A stretch of 31,967 bases of DNA from Vitrella brassicaformis (taxonomy: Eukaryota > Sar > Vitrellaceae): the NCBI GenBank assembly GCA_001179505.1, contig CDMY01000572.1, positions 11,531-43,497 on the forward strand. The letters are read 5' to 3'. The translations under genes were made by a program, and so were the position numbers. Shown piece by piece: positions 1 to 11,500 of this stretch. The stretch's first letter is position 1, and every line of letters starts with the position of its first letter. The notes beneath the pieces were generated by a model that had not been told where the DNA came from, did no database searches, and worked only from the letters and a program-made list of their open reading frames with translations.

Positions 1-3000
1 CCTCCAGAGATGGCTTTTTGCTCTTTCAGGTTCCGTGCAGCCGGCGTGACATTCGGGTCGATGTGGATCGTCAGTGTCGTGGTTGTGCCCTTGCTTCCCT
101 GTCTGGTGGTGATATTCTCCTTGCCCACCTCCATCGGTCCTGTCAAGACACAAGACACAAACAGACACACACACCACGTGAGCTGATCGACAGAGATTCA
201 ATCTTCACGCCTTTTTCCCACCTCGTGCCCACGGAGGAGTGCCTTGCATGCTGTTGCCTCCCCCATTTCCCCCGCCCCCTCCCCGTCCCCCGCCGCCCCC
301 GCCTCCGTTGTCGCCCCCTGACCCGCCACTGACAACACGGAAGCCGTTCGTCATGTTGATGCCGCCATACGTGATACGGCCAGATGTGGACCGCACTGCC
401 GCCGGCACCAACTCGTTCTTTGTGTTGATGGACGGCTCGGGATTCTCACTGTACGGGAGGATGCCACACCCACTTGCCAGGCGATCGAGCTTGTTGGTCA
501 GGTCCTCGATTTCCTTCGCTCGCAGATTGGCGGTCAACACTTTGGCGAAAATCTCTGTCTCCTCACGTCCGTCCAGCCAGGACCTCACCCGGGCCTTCGA
601 CTCGCTGCCTTGGTCAGAGAGCAGACCTTGCTTGGCGAAGCCGGCCACGATGTCCTCGACTTGCTCGTTTTCCTTGTCCTTGAGCTGCGCCCTCCTCGTA
701 TCCTTGGCGTCAGACAGGTTGCCGCACTGATGCCGGAGGATCCCTTGTTCTGCCAGCGCCTCGTCTAGCATGGCGTCGACGTTCCTCTCCGTCGCAAACG
801 GCCATGACAGCGACAGATCAGGGACAGACGGCCGCGTGCGAATGACGATCTTGACGCTCCCACGGAGGCTGTTGAGCATCTTCAAGATCGCCAGCTCTTG
901 ATGCGCACTTGCGATGAGTTCGTTGCTAAGCTCGATCAGCCGAGCTTGTTCGGGGGGGGTGATGATCTCCCGGGCGACGAGCGTCTGGAAGCAGCGCTCT
1001 GTGTATGCCTTGTCCTCGAAGGCAGCGGGCTCGGCGATCATCTGGTGGACGAGACGGCGATGGACGGACCGAGCGGCCTGGCTGTCCCTGAGGTGAAGAA
1101 GCGATCTCTTCTTCTCCTTCATCCCCGTCGCGACTGAATGCATGACCTACATGTGTTCGACAACACATGAGTGCGCACAGGTATGCCATATCTTTTGTTG
1201 CACTCATGCATACCCGCGAAAGTGCGACAAGCTTCGCGACCTCCTCCGTGGTCTTGAAGATGGGCACGCGACCAGCGATGTGGGGCCACAGCATGGTGAA
1301 GCGGCAAGCAAACTCCTGGGACACACACACGCACTTGTGCGTCTTCTTCTGGCCATGTATGTATCGGCGTACCTCTTCGGGTGAGTCGGGGTCTTGCTCG
1401 TCATCGTCGACCAAAATGCCGTTCTCTTTCATCTTCATCCGGCTGGACTTGACGCACATGGGCGGCTCGCCCACTACACGGATGTCCAGCGCTCCCTCTT
1501 TCTCGTCGATCGTCACCGGCACATCACCTGGCTCTAGCCAGAAGCGATGCACCACACCAACGACGCCGGGCCTCATTTGTCCGACTGCGTCAAGCAGGCA
1601 GTCACGGACGTCGCTGTCCAGGGCGGCAAGGAACGCCGGAAGGGCGTGTGTGTTGGTCGGCTTCAGCTCGAAAGGCGCCACGGACGACACGTCGACGCCA
1701 GTTGTGAGCATCTTGAGGATGTAGTCCACTTGGAGCAGTCTGTCGAGGATGGCCCGGCCGGCCTCACTGGTGTCGAGCGAGTTGGGCGCGTAGAGGAGCT
1801 GCTGAAAGGGGTGCTTCAGCATGGTGAGTGGGAGGCCGTCTGCATGGTTAGTTGGGAGATCGTCGGGTGGGTCGAGGGAAAAGATGACGCCACGACCAAA
1901 GTTACCCAGACCGAAGGACACCTCTGCTTGGGTGAGCATGGCATCCGCTGGCGAGCGACACCTGGAGACACACGGAACACACACAGAATGCAGTGGCGTC
2001 ACCTCACCCGCCTGCTGTGTCCTCTACCGGCCTACCGGCTATAGTTCATGCGCACCACACCATCCTCGTACTTGAGGCCTAAGGCCTTGGCAACCCTGTT
2101 GCTGTGGGACAACTTCAGAGGTCCCTCGATCGACTTCATGAATCCCGCACCGTCGCGGCCGAGTAGCGTCCCGGTGAAGACGGTCTGCACGGCTTCGAGC
2201 GTGTCTCCCTTGTCGGTCAGCAGTGCCTCCATAAGCTCGAAGCGCACAGCACTGAAGGTGACCCCGTCGCCGCTGGTGGCGCGGACCCAGCCGTGTAGCA
2301 GCCCGGTGTACATGGTGTACAACACACGGACGCGGGCACACACCAAGACCGGCCCTGGCGACGAGTGGTACCTTCTGCACAATGCACAAGGACAGGAAGA
2401 ATTGATTCTGTTGTCTTCTTGTCGTCTTCCCGTCACCCCACCTGAGAAGTCGATCGGCAGTCTTGGAAGCCAAGACGGCGGACAGCAGAGTGTCGCATGC
2501 GAACGGCATGCTACGCGGAACAGGCGACGCGAGCAGCCACGAAGAGGACTCCAGCACCCCCTTCATGGCCACTCGGGCCATTTCGTCGACCACCACCACC
2601 GGGGTGGCACCACCGAACACGAAGGCTCTTTGTGGGTCGGTAGTCAGCTGAATGAGGGGCGTCTGCTCGCAGATGTGGGTGGCTTCGTAGAGCAGGCCGA
2701 TGGCTGTGAGGGCGAGGCGCTGAGACGTCCGGGGGGAGCAGACCTCCTTGAAGGCAATGGGGAGAATCGCCCACACGACCTCGGTCACAAGGGCGTTGAG
2801 TGCCAGGATCTCCTTGGCTCGCTGTTGGATGGGGGCCGCTAGCTGCACGCTGCTGCTGCTGCTGCTGCTGCTGGGGGCAGGGGTGTGTGCGACAGAGACG
2901 AGTCGCATCTGTCGTATGAGCCTTTCGGCCGCAAGCAGGCCGCACTGGATGGTCGCATCTAGTGTTGGGGCAGCTTCCATGAGGTCGATGTAGCGCAGCG

Positions 3001-4410
3001 CTGCCTCGATGTGCTGTCAAGGTCAGGCATGACACACACATACACACGCACACACACATACACACAGTGAGGTGACTTCCTCACGTATCGTCGCCGTTTA
3101 TCCTTACCATGCTGCGGTCAAACTCATTCACGATCCCACGCTCGCACCTCCACAGCACCCGTGTGTCCAGACCTTGGAAGGATGGCCGCTCGGGGACGCC
3201 AGTCGGCTCGCTCACGCGGAATCGGAGCACAGTACACGCCTCCCAATGCGCCTCGCCGCCCTGCAGTAGCAGGAGATCGTGCTTCATCGCGAGTGCGTGC
3301 TGCAGATGCACCACTGGGTCGGACAGGATCTTGGTGGCGACGCAGCAGACGTACTCGATGCCGTCTTCGACTGTGCGGACGAGCTGCAGGGTGTCCTGGT
3401 CGCTCTCGAGGACCTGGAGGAGCTCGCCGATCCTGGTGTGGCCAACGCAGACGACAGCCGTGTAGGCCTCGAGGACACCGAGGTAGAACTTGACGAGCAG
3501 GTTGGAATCGATGAAATGGGCCTGAATGGCGTCGTTGATCTTTTGCAATGAGGACACCGGCGTGGCTGCAACTCAGACACAAGCACGGCAGTTGAACAGA
3601 TCTGACCAATGCACAAGCCCTCCCCGTTGCCCTGCCCCTGACTTACATGTTAGCAGGTCACAGAAATGGTCGCTCTTGCCGGTAGTCATGGCGCTGGAGA
3701 AGTCGGCGACCCTCTGCTGGACAGCATTGGGGTCCATTGCAGGTCCAACCGAGTCTTCCCATTCCAGGTTCGGAGGGAAGAACAATTCGCAGCTGTGTTG
3801 AGGGAGTCTCAGAGGAACCCCAGACGCCGCGAAGCATTCGAGGAGGTAGTCAACGCGGTTGTCCACGAGCTCCTGTAAGACGTCGGCGACCTCCTGGATG
3901 GTCTTGCGCCAATCGTAGGCGTGCAGACCGCTGAGGCGCGACCGCTGGATGACCTCGGAGATCTCGTGAAACATGTTACGGAACGCATCGGATGCACGTG
4001 GGCCCTCAGGCAAGCACTCCGAAGCGGACACGCGGAAATCTGACAGGAGACAGCAACAGCAGTGACAGTGACAGCAACAGCATAGTCCCACTTTACCCAC
4101 GTACCTGTCCCATCGTCATCGTCGTCGTCGTCGCTTCTCTTGCCGTTCGGGTCGTCGCCGTCCAGCCTGGGCTTGAACAGCAAGTCCCTGAAACGATTGA
4201 TCATCTTCATGATCTCCGCGTCCCCTCCTTTGTCGGGGTGATGGCGGAGCGACGCCTCTGCATACGCATCACAACACAAAGAAACCACGAGTGCACTCGT
4301 TGCTCATGTGAGGGACAGAGATCAAGATCTGTCTCACCCCTCAGCCGCCTCTTGATCTCGGCCTCTGTAGCCGTGCGCGGGAGGTCCAGAAACTTGAAGA
4401 GATTCGCCAT
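1..4410 (-). CDS. Large J-domain (DnaJ/Hsp40) protein, 3' end outside window
   Basis: A J-domain protein that should stimulate an Hsp70 ATPase; client and compartment cannot be told. Exons read 4410-4338, 4257-4105, 4039-3647, 3565-3108, 3013-2442, 2374-2036, 1961-1373, 1315-1214, 1146-222 and 139-1. All junctions are GT-AG and in phase, giving at least 1,247 residues with no stop before the window edge. The J-domain is at the extreme N-terminus (about residues 3-50) with HPD at 31-33 followed by KGG; an intron splits helix II. An aspartate run follows, then about 1,000 residues I do not recognise, with a Ser8 tract coded by a CTG-type microsatellite near 2850. A Gly-rich stretch lies near the 3' end. 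If the intron at 140-221 is not used, the protein stops at 205 after GGKKA; the spliced reading is preferred because the 139-1 exon is fully open. The start is the Met before the J-domain; another in-frame Met lies at 4437. Confidence 0.8.
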
Positions 4411-4454
4411 CTCGATGTGTGAAAGATGCGCTGTCACAAAATGTGCACAGAACA

Positions 4455-4668
4455 GACGAGCGACAGCGAGCTTGCGAGAAGCCGTTGACAGGACGAGCCA
4501 TTGTGAGCCGGAAAGGCCTTTTCGTCAGGCCTTCTCGGAAGGCCTTCTGAAGGGAGCGTCTCCCCGGACGATCGACGGAAAGCTCGCTGCTGAAAAGGAG
4601 GAGAAAGAAGAAGGGGCAAGAAGCGCAGCAGGTGAGCCACTGCACGTCGGACAAGTAGATCTGGCTCA
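4455..4668. repeat. Dispersed repeat, copy A (about 211 bp)
   Basis: This segment is about 96% identical to 7551-7761: seven substitutions and one 3-nt indel by eye. It contains three AGGCCTT blocks, CAGCGAGCT at 4464-4472 and its mirror AGCTCGCTG at 4581-4589. It has no clear terminal inverted repeats or target-site duplication. It ends 44 nt upstream of the J-domain start and lies in the same orientation to its gene as copy B does. Both copies are open in more than one frame on the minus strand, but that follows from recent copying and is not taken as coding. Confidence 0.9.
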
Positions 4669-5431
4669 CACATTTGTTACAAATGACCGTCGCGAAAACT
4701 ATGATCAGGCTACGATTGCGGCACACAGACATGCTTGTCTGCCTGAAAATCTGTGTGTGCAGTGCACTGGCGGCTGGCGGCAGCAAATCAAGCAGCAATG
4801 GCGTCGGTGCCACACTGCGTCCGCGGCAGGAGGGCTCCTCATTATCACAGCAGCAGCCGGCCAATCGCAGCAGTGTCGGTCGTCGGAGCGGCATATTTCC
4901 ATCGAATACCGTGGGAAGGTGAATCGTGTGCCTGATCTGACTGAGTGGCGGAGTGAGGCGTGGTTGTCGTGACAGCATTGGTCGGGCGCTGAACTGCTGT
5001 TTAGTTCAGACACAGAGTAACTGTTGATGAGTGTGTTCTCTGATGTCATGCATTGATGTCATTGGCTGTCTTGTCAATCCGCGCACAGAACAGAGACACA
5101 CTGACAGACCAAGTCAGCCACCTCCCCACAGCCGTTCAACAAAGTCAGTGAGTCAGTCATTACGCACACACGACAGACACTTGAGGGTAGGGTCAGGAAA
5201 CACGCAGGTAACCAGCACGGGGACACTCCCGAACCCCACACGCGCCATGCAGCAAAAATTCAGCCTGGAAAGCTGTGTAAGAAAGTCAGTCAGAGATGCG
5301 ATCAAAAAGTCACCATCACCACGATGAACTCCAACACACAGATGAACAGAGGGCACCAACATACAGATGAACAGACAGTCAAGAAAAATGGGAGGCGACG
5401 CCCGTTCACACGAATGTGTTGCGCCTCATGG
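4669..5431. other. Intergenic stretch, no supported gene
   Basis: Sequence between repeat copy A and the 3' end of the RING-FKBP gene. A plus-strand frame at 4683-4920 starts with a hydrophobic, signal-peptide-like segment and ends at a possible splice donor (GTGAATCG). I found no matching downstream exon. The rest is composed of simple CAGA/GTCA-type repeats. Nothing else can be supported. Confidence 0.5.
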
Positions 5432-6666
5432 TCATCCGTCCAGGATGCCGATCAAACGCAGCTGCACATACCCCCCATGTGGGTCGATGATATGCCTGAC
5501 CTCCCCGTCCCGCATTGAGAGCAACGCCTCGTCGAACCAGTCACGCACAGCAGACAGACGAATGACCGCTCCATTGAGCTCGTCTGCTTCGTCGCCGCCA
5601 TCAAACTGAGCGGATTCGTCCTCGACGATCGCGAAGTCGTACTTCACTCGCTGGTCGAGGGTCGGCACCCTTCCGGTCCCCTCACGTGTGATGCGGTAAC
5701 GCACACCCATCGGGGAGACACTGAAGCCGTCGCTGTGAAGAAATACAGAGAGAGACAATGGCGCACACACACACAAAAATCTCTCTCTCTCCCCCTCTCT
5801 CTCTGACAGACGTTGATGTGCTCTTCACCTGGTTTGCTGCGGTCTATGTGCTCCGATGGCGGGGCTACTGCTATTGGTGGCCTGCGGTGATGCAGCGGTG
5901 CCGGCAGACGTCTGGTGTGTGTCGTGTCCTCCATTGCTGACCCATCGGACATAGAAAATGACACACACATAGAAAATGGTACAAGTGTGTGCGCTTACTT
6001 GTCGTCGTACTCGATGCTAATCTCAAGCAAGTCGTCCCCATCATCCGCATCACTCTCCGCCTCGTCGTCCCCGTCGACACTGCAAAGGCGACACAGACGC
6101 ACGACAACTGGCAGGCCCGGCTATCTAGTGCTGCTCTCTACTTACCCTCACCTGGTCTGCTGTGTTTCCTCATCTTCATTTCTGACACATGCCACAACCA
6201 AACAGATGAATGCACACCAACGCCACGCCCACACGTGCGTGTGTGACCTCACTCGGGCCAGCACTCGGGGATAATGCAGATCAGCCGCAGCTGCACATAT
6301 TGCTGATCGGAAGCGTCGGTGTGCACTATTATTCTCCTGACTTCGCCCTCCTTCATCGACAGCAATGCCTCGTACCACCACCCATCGCGCTCCCGAGGAG
6401 AGACACGATGAATTAGTCCGGGGATATCGTATGCCTTGTTGGTGGTGTCGAACCCATCATTCCACACGGTGATGTCGTACAGGACCTGCTGGCCGACCGT
6501 GGGCAGTCTCCCAGTGCCCTCAGACACCACCTCATGGCTCCTGACCGATGGCGTCGTGCCGGTTCGACATTCGGAAGGGGCTGCCGCACTACAACCCCCA
6601 CTGACGAGGTAGCGGACCGCGACTGTGTCTCCCTGACCAGTGGACAATCTTACGGACACACACACG

Positions 6667-6697
<31 letters not shown>

Positions 6698-7410
6698 CAG
6701 GAGCTAATGATGGTCTCTCCCCCCTCTCACTCACGCGTTTGCATGCACTTCGCCATTGATCTCCTGCGACAGGCGCACGGCCATGAGATAGTCGGCCTCC
6801 TCCTGGCGCTGTCGATCGGTGAGTGGGGCCGGTTGGCCGCTGGCTGGGTGTGTCGTATTGTTGTTGGCCGTTGTGGTTGTGTCGCCATTGGCGGCCAGGG
6901 CCTCCCGCATCTGCTGCACAACGTCGCTCAGGCCGTAGTTGATCTGCACGTCAGCCTCCACAGTCGCGCGCCTGATTGAAGGAGACCCCGACACGTGCAC
7001 ACACATGAAAGGAGAAAGCCATGATGAGTGGGTTGGTGGCGTACCTGCATGCGGGGCATTCGATTGTGTGATGACGGCTGTTGTCAAGAAGCCCTCGAAC
7101 ACACTGCAATAATAACGCATGTCGCACGGCGCTTGAATGAACGCAGTCATTTGTGCCTACCCCTGCGCAAAACGAGTGACCTGATGGATCACACACACAC
7201 ACACACACAACAGGTCTCCCTCTCTCTCCATGTGTGTGTGTGTGTGTGTGTTTGTGTTTGCGTTTCTTCCTTACCGCATCGGAGCACTGGAGGCTGTTTG
7301 TTGTTGACAGCATCATGATGGTACTCCTCCGAGCACACACTGCACTTGGGAAGAAGCATATCTGCAGCAGGGAGGCATAACTCATGTGCGTCCATCAATC
7401 GACGCAACAT
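5432..7410 (-). CDS. RING finger, UIM-like and tandem FKBP-like protein (455 aa)
   Basis: Probable ubiquitin E3 ligase fused to two FKBP-type domains. Exons are 7410-7275, 7180-7161, 7103-7045, 6971-6735, 6648-6253, 6181-6152, 6079-5999, 5936-5829 and 5732-5432: 1,368 nt, in phase throughout. A complete C3HC4 RING is seen at C23, C26, C45, H47, C50, C53, C68 and C71; its CGHSFCAG core is coded by a 20-nt exon. A UIM-like helix with EEADYLMAVRLSQEI sits at about 129-143. FKBP-like domain 1 spans about 151-283 and domain 2 about 357-455, joined by an acidic, low-complexity linker. Both FKBP domains keep the FD pair (GFDTT, QFDGG) and the pocket Trp (GWWYEAL, RDWFDEAL). The segment around FKBP12 Tyr82 is shortened, so isomerase activity is uncertain. 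Repeat copy B lies 140 nt upstream. A split into separate genes is unlikely because every junction keeps frame. Confidence 0.8.
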
Positions 7411-7550
7411 AGAAAGGTGAGATGTGATCTGCCCTCACGAGGAGCAAGTTCCCGGCGTTGACGTGGCTATGAAGGCGCCTTCTGGATCGTCGCTTGTGGG
7501 AGATGAGAGATGCGCGTGCTCCGAGGCACGTGCCGCACGTCAAGAGATTG

Positions 7551-7761
7551 GACAAGCAACAGCGAGCTCGCGAGAAGCCGTTGACAGGACGAGCCATTGT
7601 GAGCCGAAAAGGCCTTCTCGTCAGGCCTTCTCGGAAAGCCTTCTGAAGGGAGCGTCTCCCCGGACGATCGACGGAAAGCTCGCTGCGGAAAAGGAGGAGA
7701 AAGAAGGGGCAAGAAGCGCAGCAGGTGAGCCACTGCACGTCGGACAAGTAGATCTGGCTCA
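7551..7761. repeat. Dispersed repeat, copy B (about 211 bp)
   Basis: Second copy of the repeat at 4455-4668, 3 nt shorter because of one missing GAA. CAGCGAGCT is at 7560-7568 and AGCTCGCTG at 7677-7685. It lies upstream of the RING-FKBP start and in the same orientation to that gene as copy A to the J-domain gene. It could be a promoter/5'UTR module or a short non-autonomous mobile element. Confidence 0.9.
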
Positions 7762-8531
7762 GATCACACCGATACAATCATGTTGACCATTTTCGTGTGT
7801 TATCTTTGTGTGTCCATCTGTGAATGTTCCATTAGCTTCTGTCAACGCGAGATATGGTCAGAAACTGTGAGGGAAGCGGCTTGACGGCGTCGGGCGGCTG
7901 CTCAGTCCAGATTTCCCGAACGCGCCTTGGTCAGTGAGGATTGCTCTCACACTGTGTGAGGTCACTGCAAGCGCTGGAGAGGGGCCGCTGTCACAAGGTT
8001 AGACCTCACCAATCTCACCTTGTGTGCTGTCTGGCCTGTCCCACCAATCTCAACTCTCTCTTCTCATTTGTCGGCCTCTTGTGTGGGTGCGTGTCTGTGT
8101 TGTGTACGGCGGCCATAGCTTTGTTGAAGCTCTGTCGTGTATCGGACCCCTTCCTTGATCGATCAACACCTGCAGGAAGAGACGATGAATGAATCAATCA
8201 ATCAGTCAGTCGGGTCGGTCTGGACTGCACACCCTCCATGTGTCTGTCCATCATGCTTGCATGGGCCCACACGGAAAAACCACCGTGACCTCATGCCATG
8301 CACCAATCAATGACTGATAAAAGGCATCCAGCAGGTAAGAACATCCCTCTAAAATATGCAGAAGATCAATCACATCCATCAAGTGACAAACTCCCCTCCC
8401 ACGCACAGACACACAGGCAGGAAAAAATCACTCTTCGCTGTTCGGCGGCGTACCGGCGTCGCCCGGACCGATGTCTTTCTTGTCTCCATTCGCCAGAAAA
8501 CAGCGACCTCTCCCTCGGGCCGGCGCGCAAG
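7762..8531. other. Intergenic stretch, no supported gene
   Basis: Between repeat copy B and the 3' end of sufD. Frames here are short and show no splice-consistent partner. Simple runs such as the AATC-type repeat near 8185-8205 are present. No RNA gene is recognised. Confidence 0.5.
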
Positions 8532-11500
8532 CTATGCAGCAGGCGCAGCCACCTCCTCCCGCACAGGCTCCTTCTTCTTGGATGGGTCGGAGAGGATCGA
8601 ATCCATGTGCCGCTGATCGATGGCAGAGACGAATCCACGACAGCCACGAACAAATAACACGTGTGTGTGTGGGTATGGTGTGATTGGGCTTACGCTGAGT
8701 CGCCTCTTGGCTGTCTCGTCGACCATCGGGTTGGACACCTCATTGGCAAAACCCTTGACCATCAAGTACCTGTGCACAGACAGAGGGTAAATTCTCGGGT
8801 GCGCGCGCGCGTGTGCGTGTGTGTGTGTGTGTGTCTGTCTGTGTGCAAGTGACCGTGCGACTTCGTCTGAGAGTCCCCTCGTGCGCAGATAGATGATCTG
8901 GTCCTGGGACAAATCAGACACCGTCGCACCTGCAGGCATCACATCACACAACACACGAAATCGACAGATGCGTGGATGTCTTGTTCTGACTGGCTGACCG
9001 TGTGCGGCTTTGATTTGTGGTGACATCATCTCCAGCACCGGGATGGACACAGCCTAGGGCCAGCCAGATAGACACACACACACACACACGCGCACACAGA
9101 CGGACAAGCAGATGAGGAGCACGCCGACTCACATATTTCGGTCATACATTCACTCCCTGAGGGGCTGACCTTTGATCTTTCGTTCAGCAGGAGGGAGCGA
9201 CACAGCTGCTTCGCGTCGGCACCGTTGCACATGTGCTCCAGGCGACCTCTCCCCTTCCACACAGCAGTCGCTGATCACACACACACAGACAGAGACAGAG
9301 ACAGAGAGAGACAACAGAGAGGTAAAGACGATTTGTATGGCAACTGGTTCGTTCGTTCGTTGGGTGAGGGCATGTGTGTGCACGCTACCCGAGTCGGCAA
9401 CGATGTTTCTGTGGAATGAGTCCGAGTAGGTGTCCTTGGCGTTGTGCCACACCGTCTGGTAGGTCTGCAGAAGCTGCTTCTGGCGAGCCAGCAGCAGACT
9501 CCTCAGGTCCGTACGAGACTCCTTCTCTGCAAAGCCACATACACACACACACACACTCACCCAGAGTGCGCCTCGTGTGCCGGTGGATAAACACGCAGTC
9601 ATTGCTCACCGTTGGCCACAACTTGGACGTTGATGCGGGAGCTCTGGGCGCCCCATGACGCCGACCGATATGTGTAGTTGGCCTGCACACACACACCACA
9701 CAAAGCAGCGGGGAGAGGATGTGCCTGGCCGTCGGTTGCTGCTGCCGGTTAGTGTTTCTCACTGACTGACCGCCTGTGCGTTGAGAACAGAGAGCTGTTC
9801 GAAGTGCCAGGCGTCCCTCCCGGCCTCCTGGATGTAGTCGTGGTTGAAGCGCGACTCGCGGCCCATGATGACCCGCGTCACGCTGTTGATGAAACCCTTA
9901 CGCGCGAGACCCACATGCGACTGGGACAAACTGCACAGACATGAAGACACACACACACACACAGAGGGATGTACACATGTGTTGTCGTAAGTTGTGTGGT
10001 TATCGTACGTGACGTCGGCTTTGTCGCCGATGAGTACTTGCAGCCTGGGGCTGCTGATCGGCAGGGCGGAGTCGCCCACGGAGGTCGACACTACCAACAC
10101 CTGAAGAAGAAAGGATAGGCAGCAATGAAGTGCAGAAATGGATCTGATCTTCCTTTGTCCCTCCTGACTTACTTGTATTGGTTTGTCTATGGTGGTGCCC
10201 TCAGGCACGTGCACACACGCCACATCACGTAAGTGAGCCTGTGTGCCAGAGAACGACAACACACAGCCACACATGCGCCCGAATGCCATCGAGAGCCCCT
10301 CTCTCCCCCTCTCTGCCGCCCTGCCTGGGCATCTCACCATGTTGAGTGCGCAGAGTTTGGCCATGCCGATGTCGAATTTGCCCATTTCGAATATCTGCTG
10401 CGGCAGGATGTCGGCGTTTTTCCACAGCTTGCCCTTGTACTTGACGTAGGCGCCCTTCTTGAACTGCTGCTGGGAGTACTCCGGGTACCAGTACAGCTCT
10501 GACAGGAACCGCTCACGGAGCGCACCCTGCCGAGCCGACACACACGCAGAGGGAGGGGGACAGCGCGTGAATCAAGTATTTGTGTGTGGTGTGGGTGCGG
10601 TGTGCTGACGACGGCCATGTGTAGAGACAGACGTACCTCCATGTTGTGTATGCTGCCGACGAAGGTGCCATTCGGCAGCCCGTCGAGGCGGCTCAGCCGC
10701 CTGTCCACCAAACCGTCCTTGATCACCTGCACACACACGTCCATCCATCCATGAGACGCCACCCGAGATGCAGACTTGACTCACCAGCAGGGCAGCCGTG
10801 TCGTTCATGACGTACTCTGAGATGTCCTCTGTCGACGATAGATCGCCATAAGCCACGTCAAAATCGGTCTTGTAAATGGCTGGAGAACACACACGCGAGC
10901 ACACCAACCGCACCATGAGCACAGAGGGAGGCGGATCTGTTTGATGTGTTGTCTTTGTAGGTAGCTCACTTTCGAGGTCCTTCTGGAAGCGCCACGGCTC
11001 CCTCTTCCTCTCGGGCACATACAGCTCCTTCATCACAGCCGTGCCGTTCTCATGCAGCTTCTCAAAATCCTACACAGAGGACACGCACGAACGAGTGGGC
11101 CTCTGTTTCTCTCCGTCTCTCTCTCTGTCTCTCTCTGGGTCTGTGTAGAAGCACCTCGTTGGCCGGGAGTGGCTGCAGCTCGAGCATCTTGTCCCACCAC
11201 ATGAGCCTTTGGATGTCGGCCTTGTTCATGCTGATGTTGCGGTAGCCGAACCCGAAGCCCACCTCCTTCATCAGCCCGCGATACTGAGGCGGCACGCTCT
11301 CGTCCACAGGCGCCTCGTCAACCTTCACCACACCCCTGCACACACCCATCCATCCAGGACAACAGCCATACCCGCACCAACGAGTGTGTGCGCTAAATTG
11401 CTGACTGACCCGTCGAGTTGCTCGACGGCTTTCTCCAGGTCTTTGGAAGTGACCAAAGTGGGCTGGAATATGTTGTGCCTGCCGCCCACCGGCTCGGCCG

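Noticed and set aside
239..730. Proline-rich plus-strand frame
   Set aside because: It is the antisense of the Gly-rich end of the J-domain gene, whose spliced frame is continuous over ten exons.
4434..4673. Minus-strand frame conserved between repeat copies A and B
   Set aside because: Several frames stay open equally because the copies are about 96% identical and the indel is 3 nt; there is no codon-position bias in the few differences.
4683..4922. Plus-strand frame with a signal-peptide-like start
   Set aside because: It ends at a weak donor with no convincing next exon, and no upstream motif supports it.
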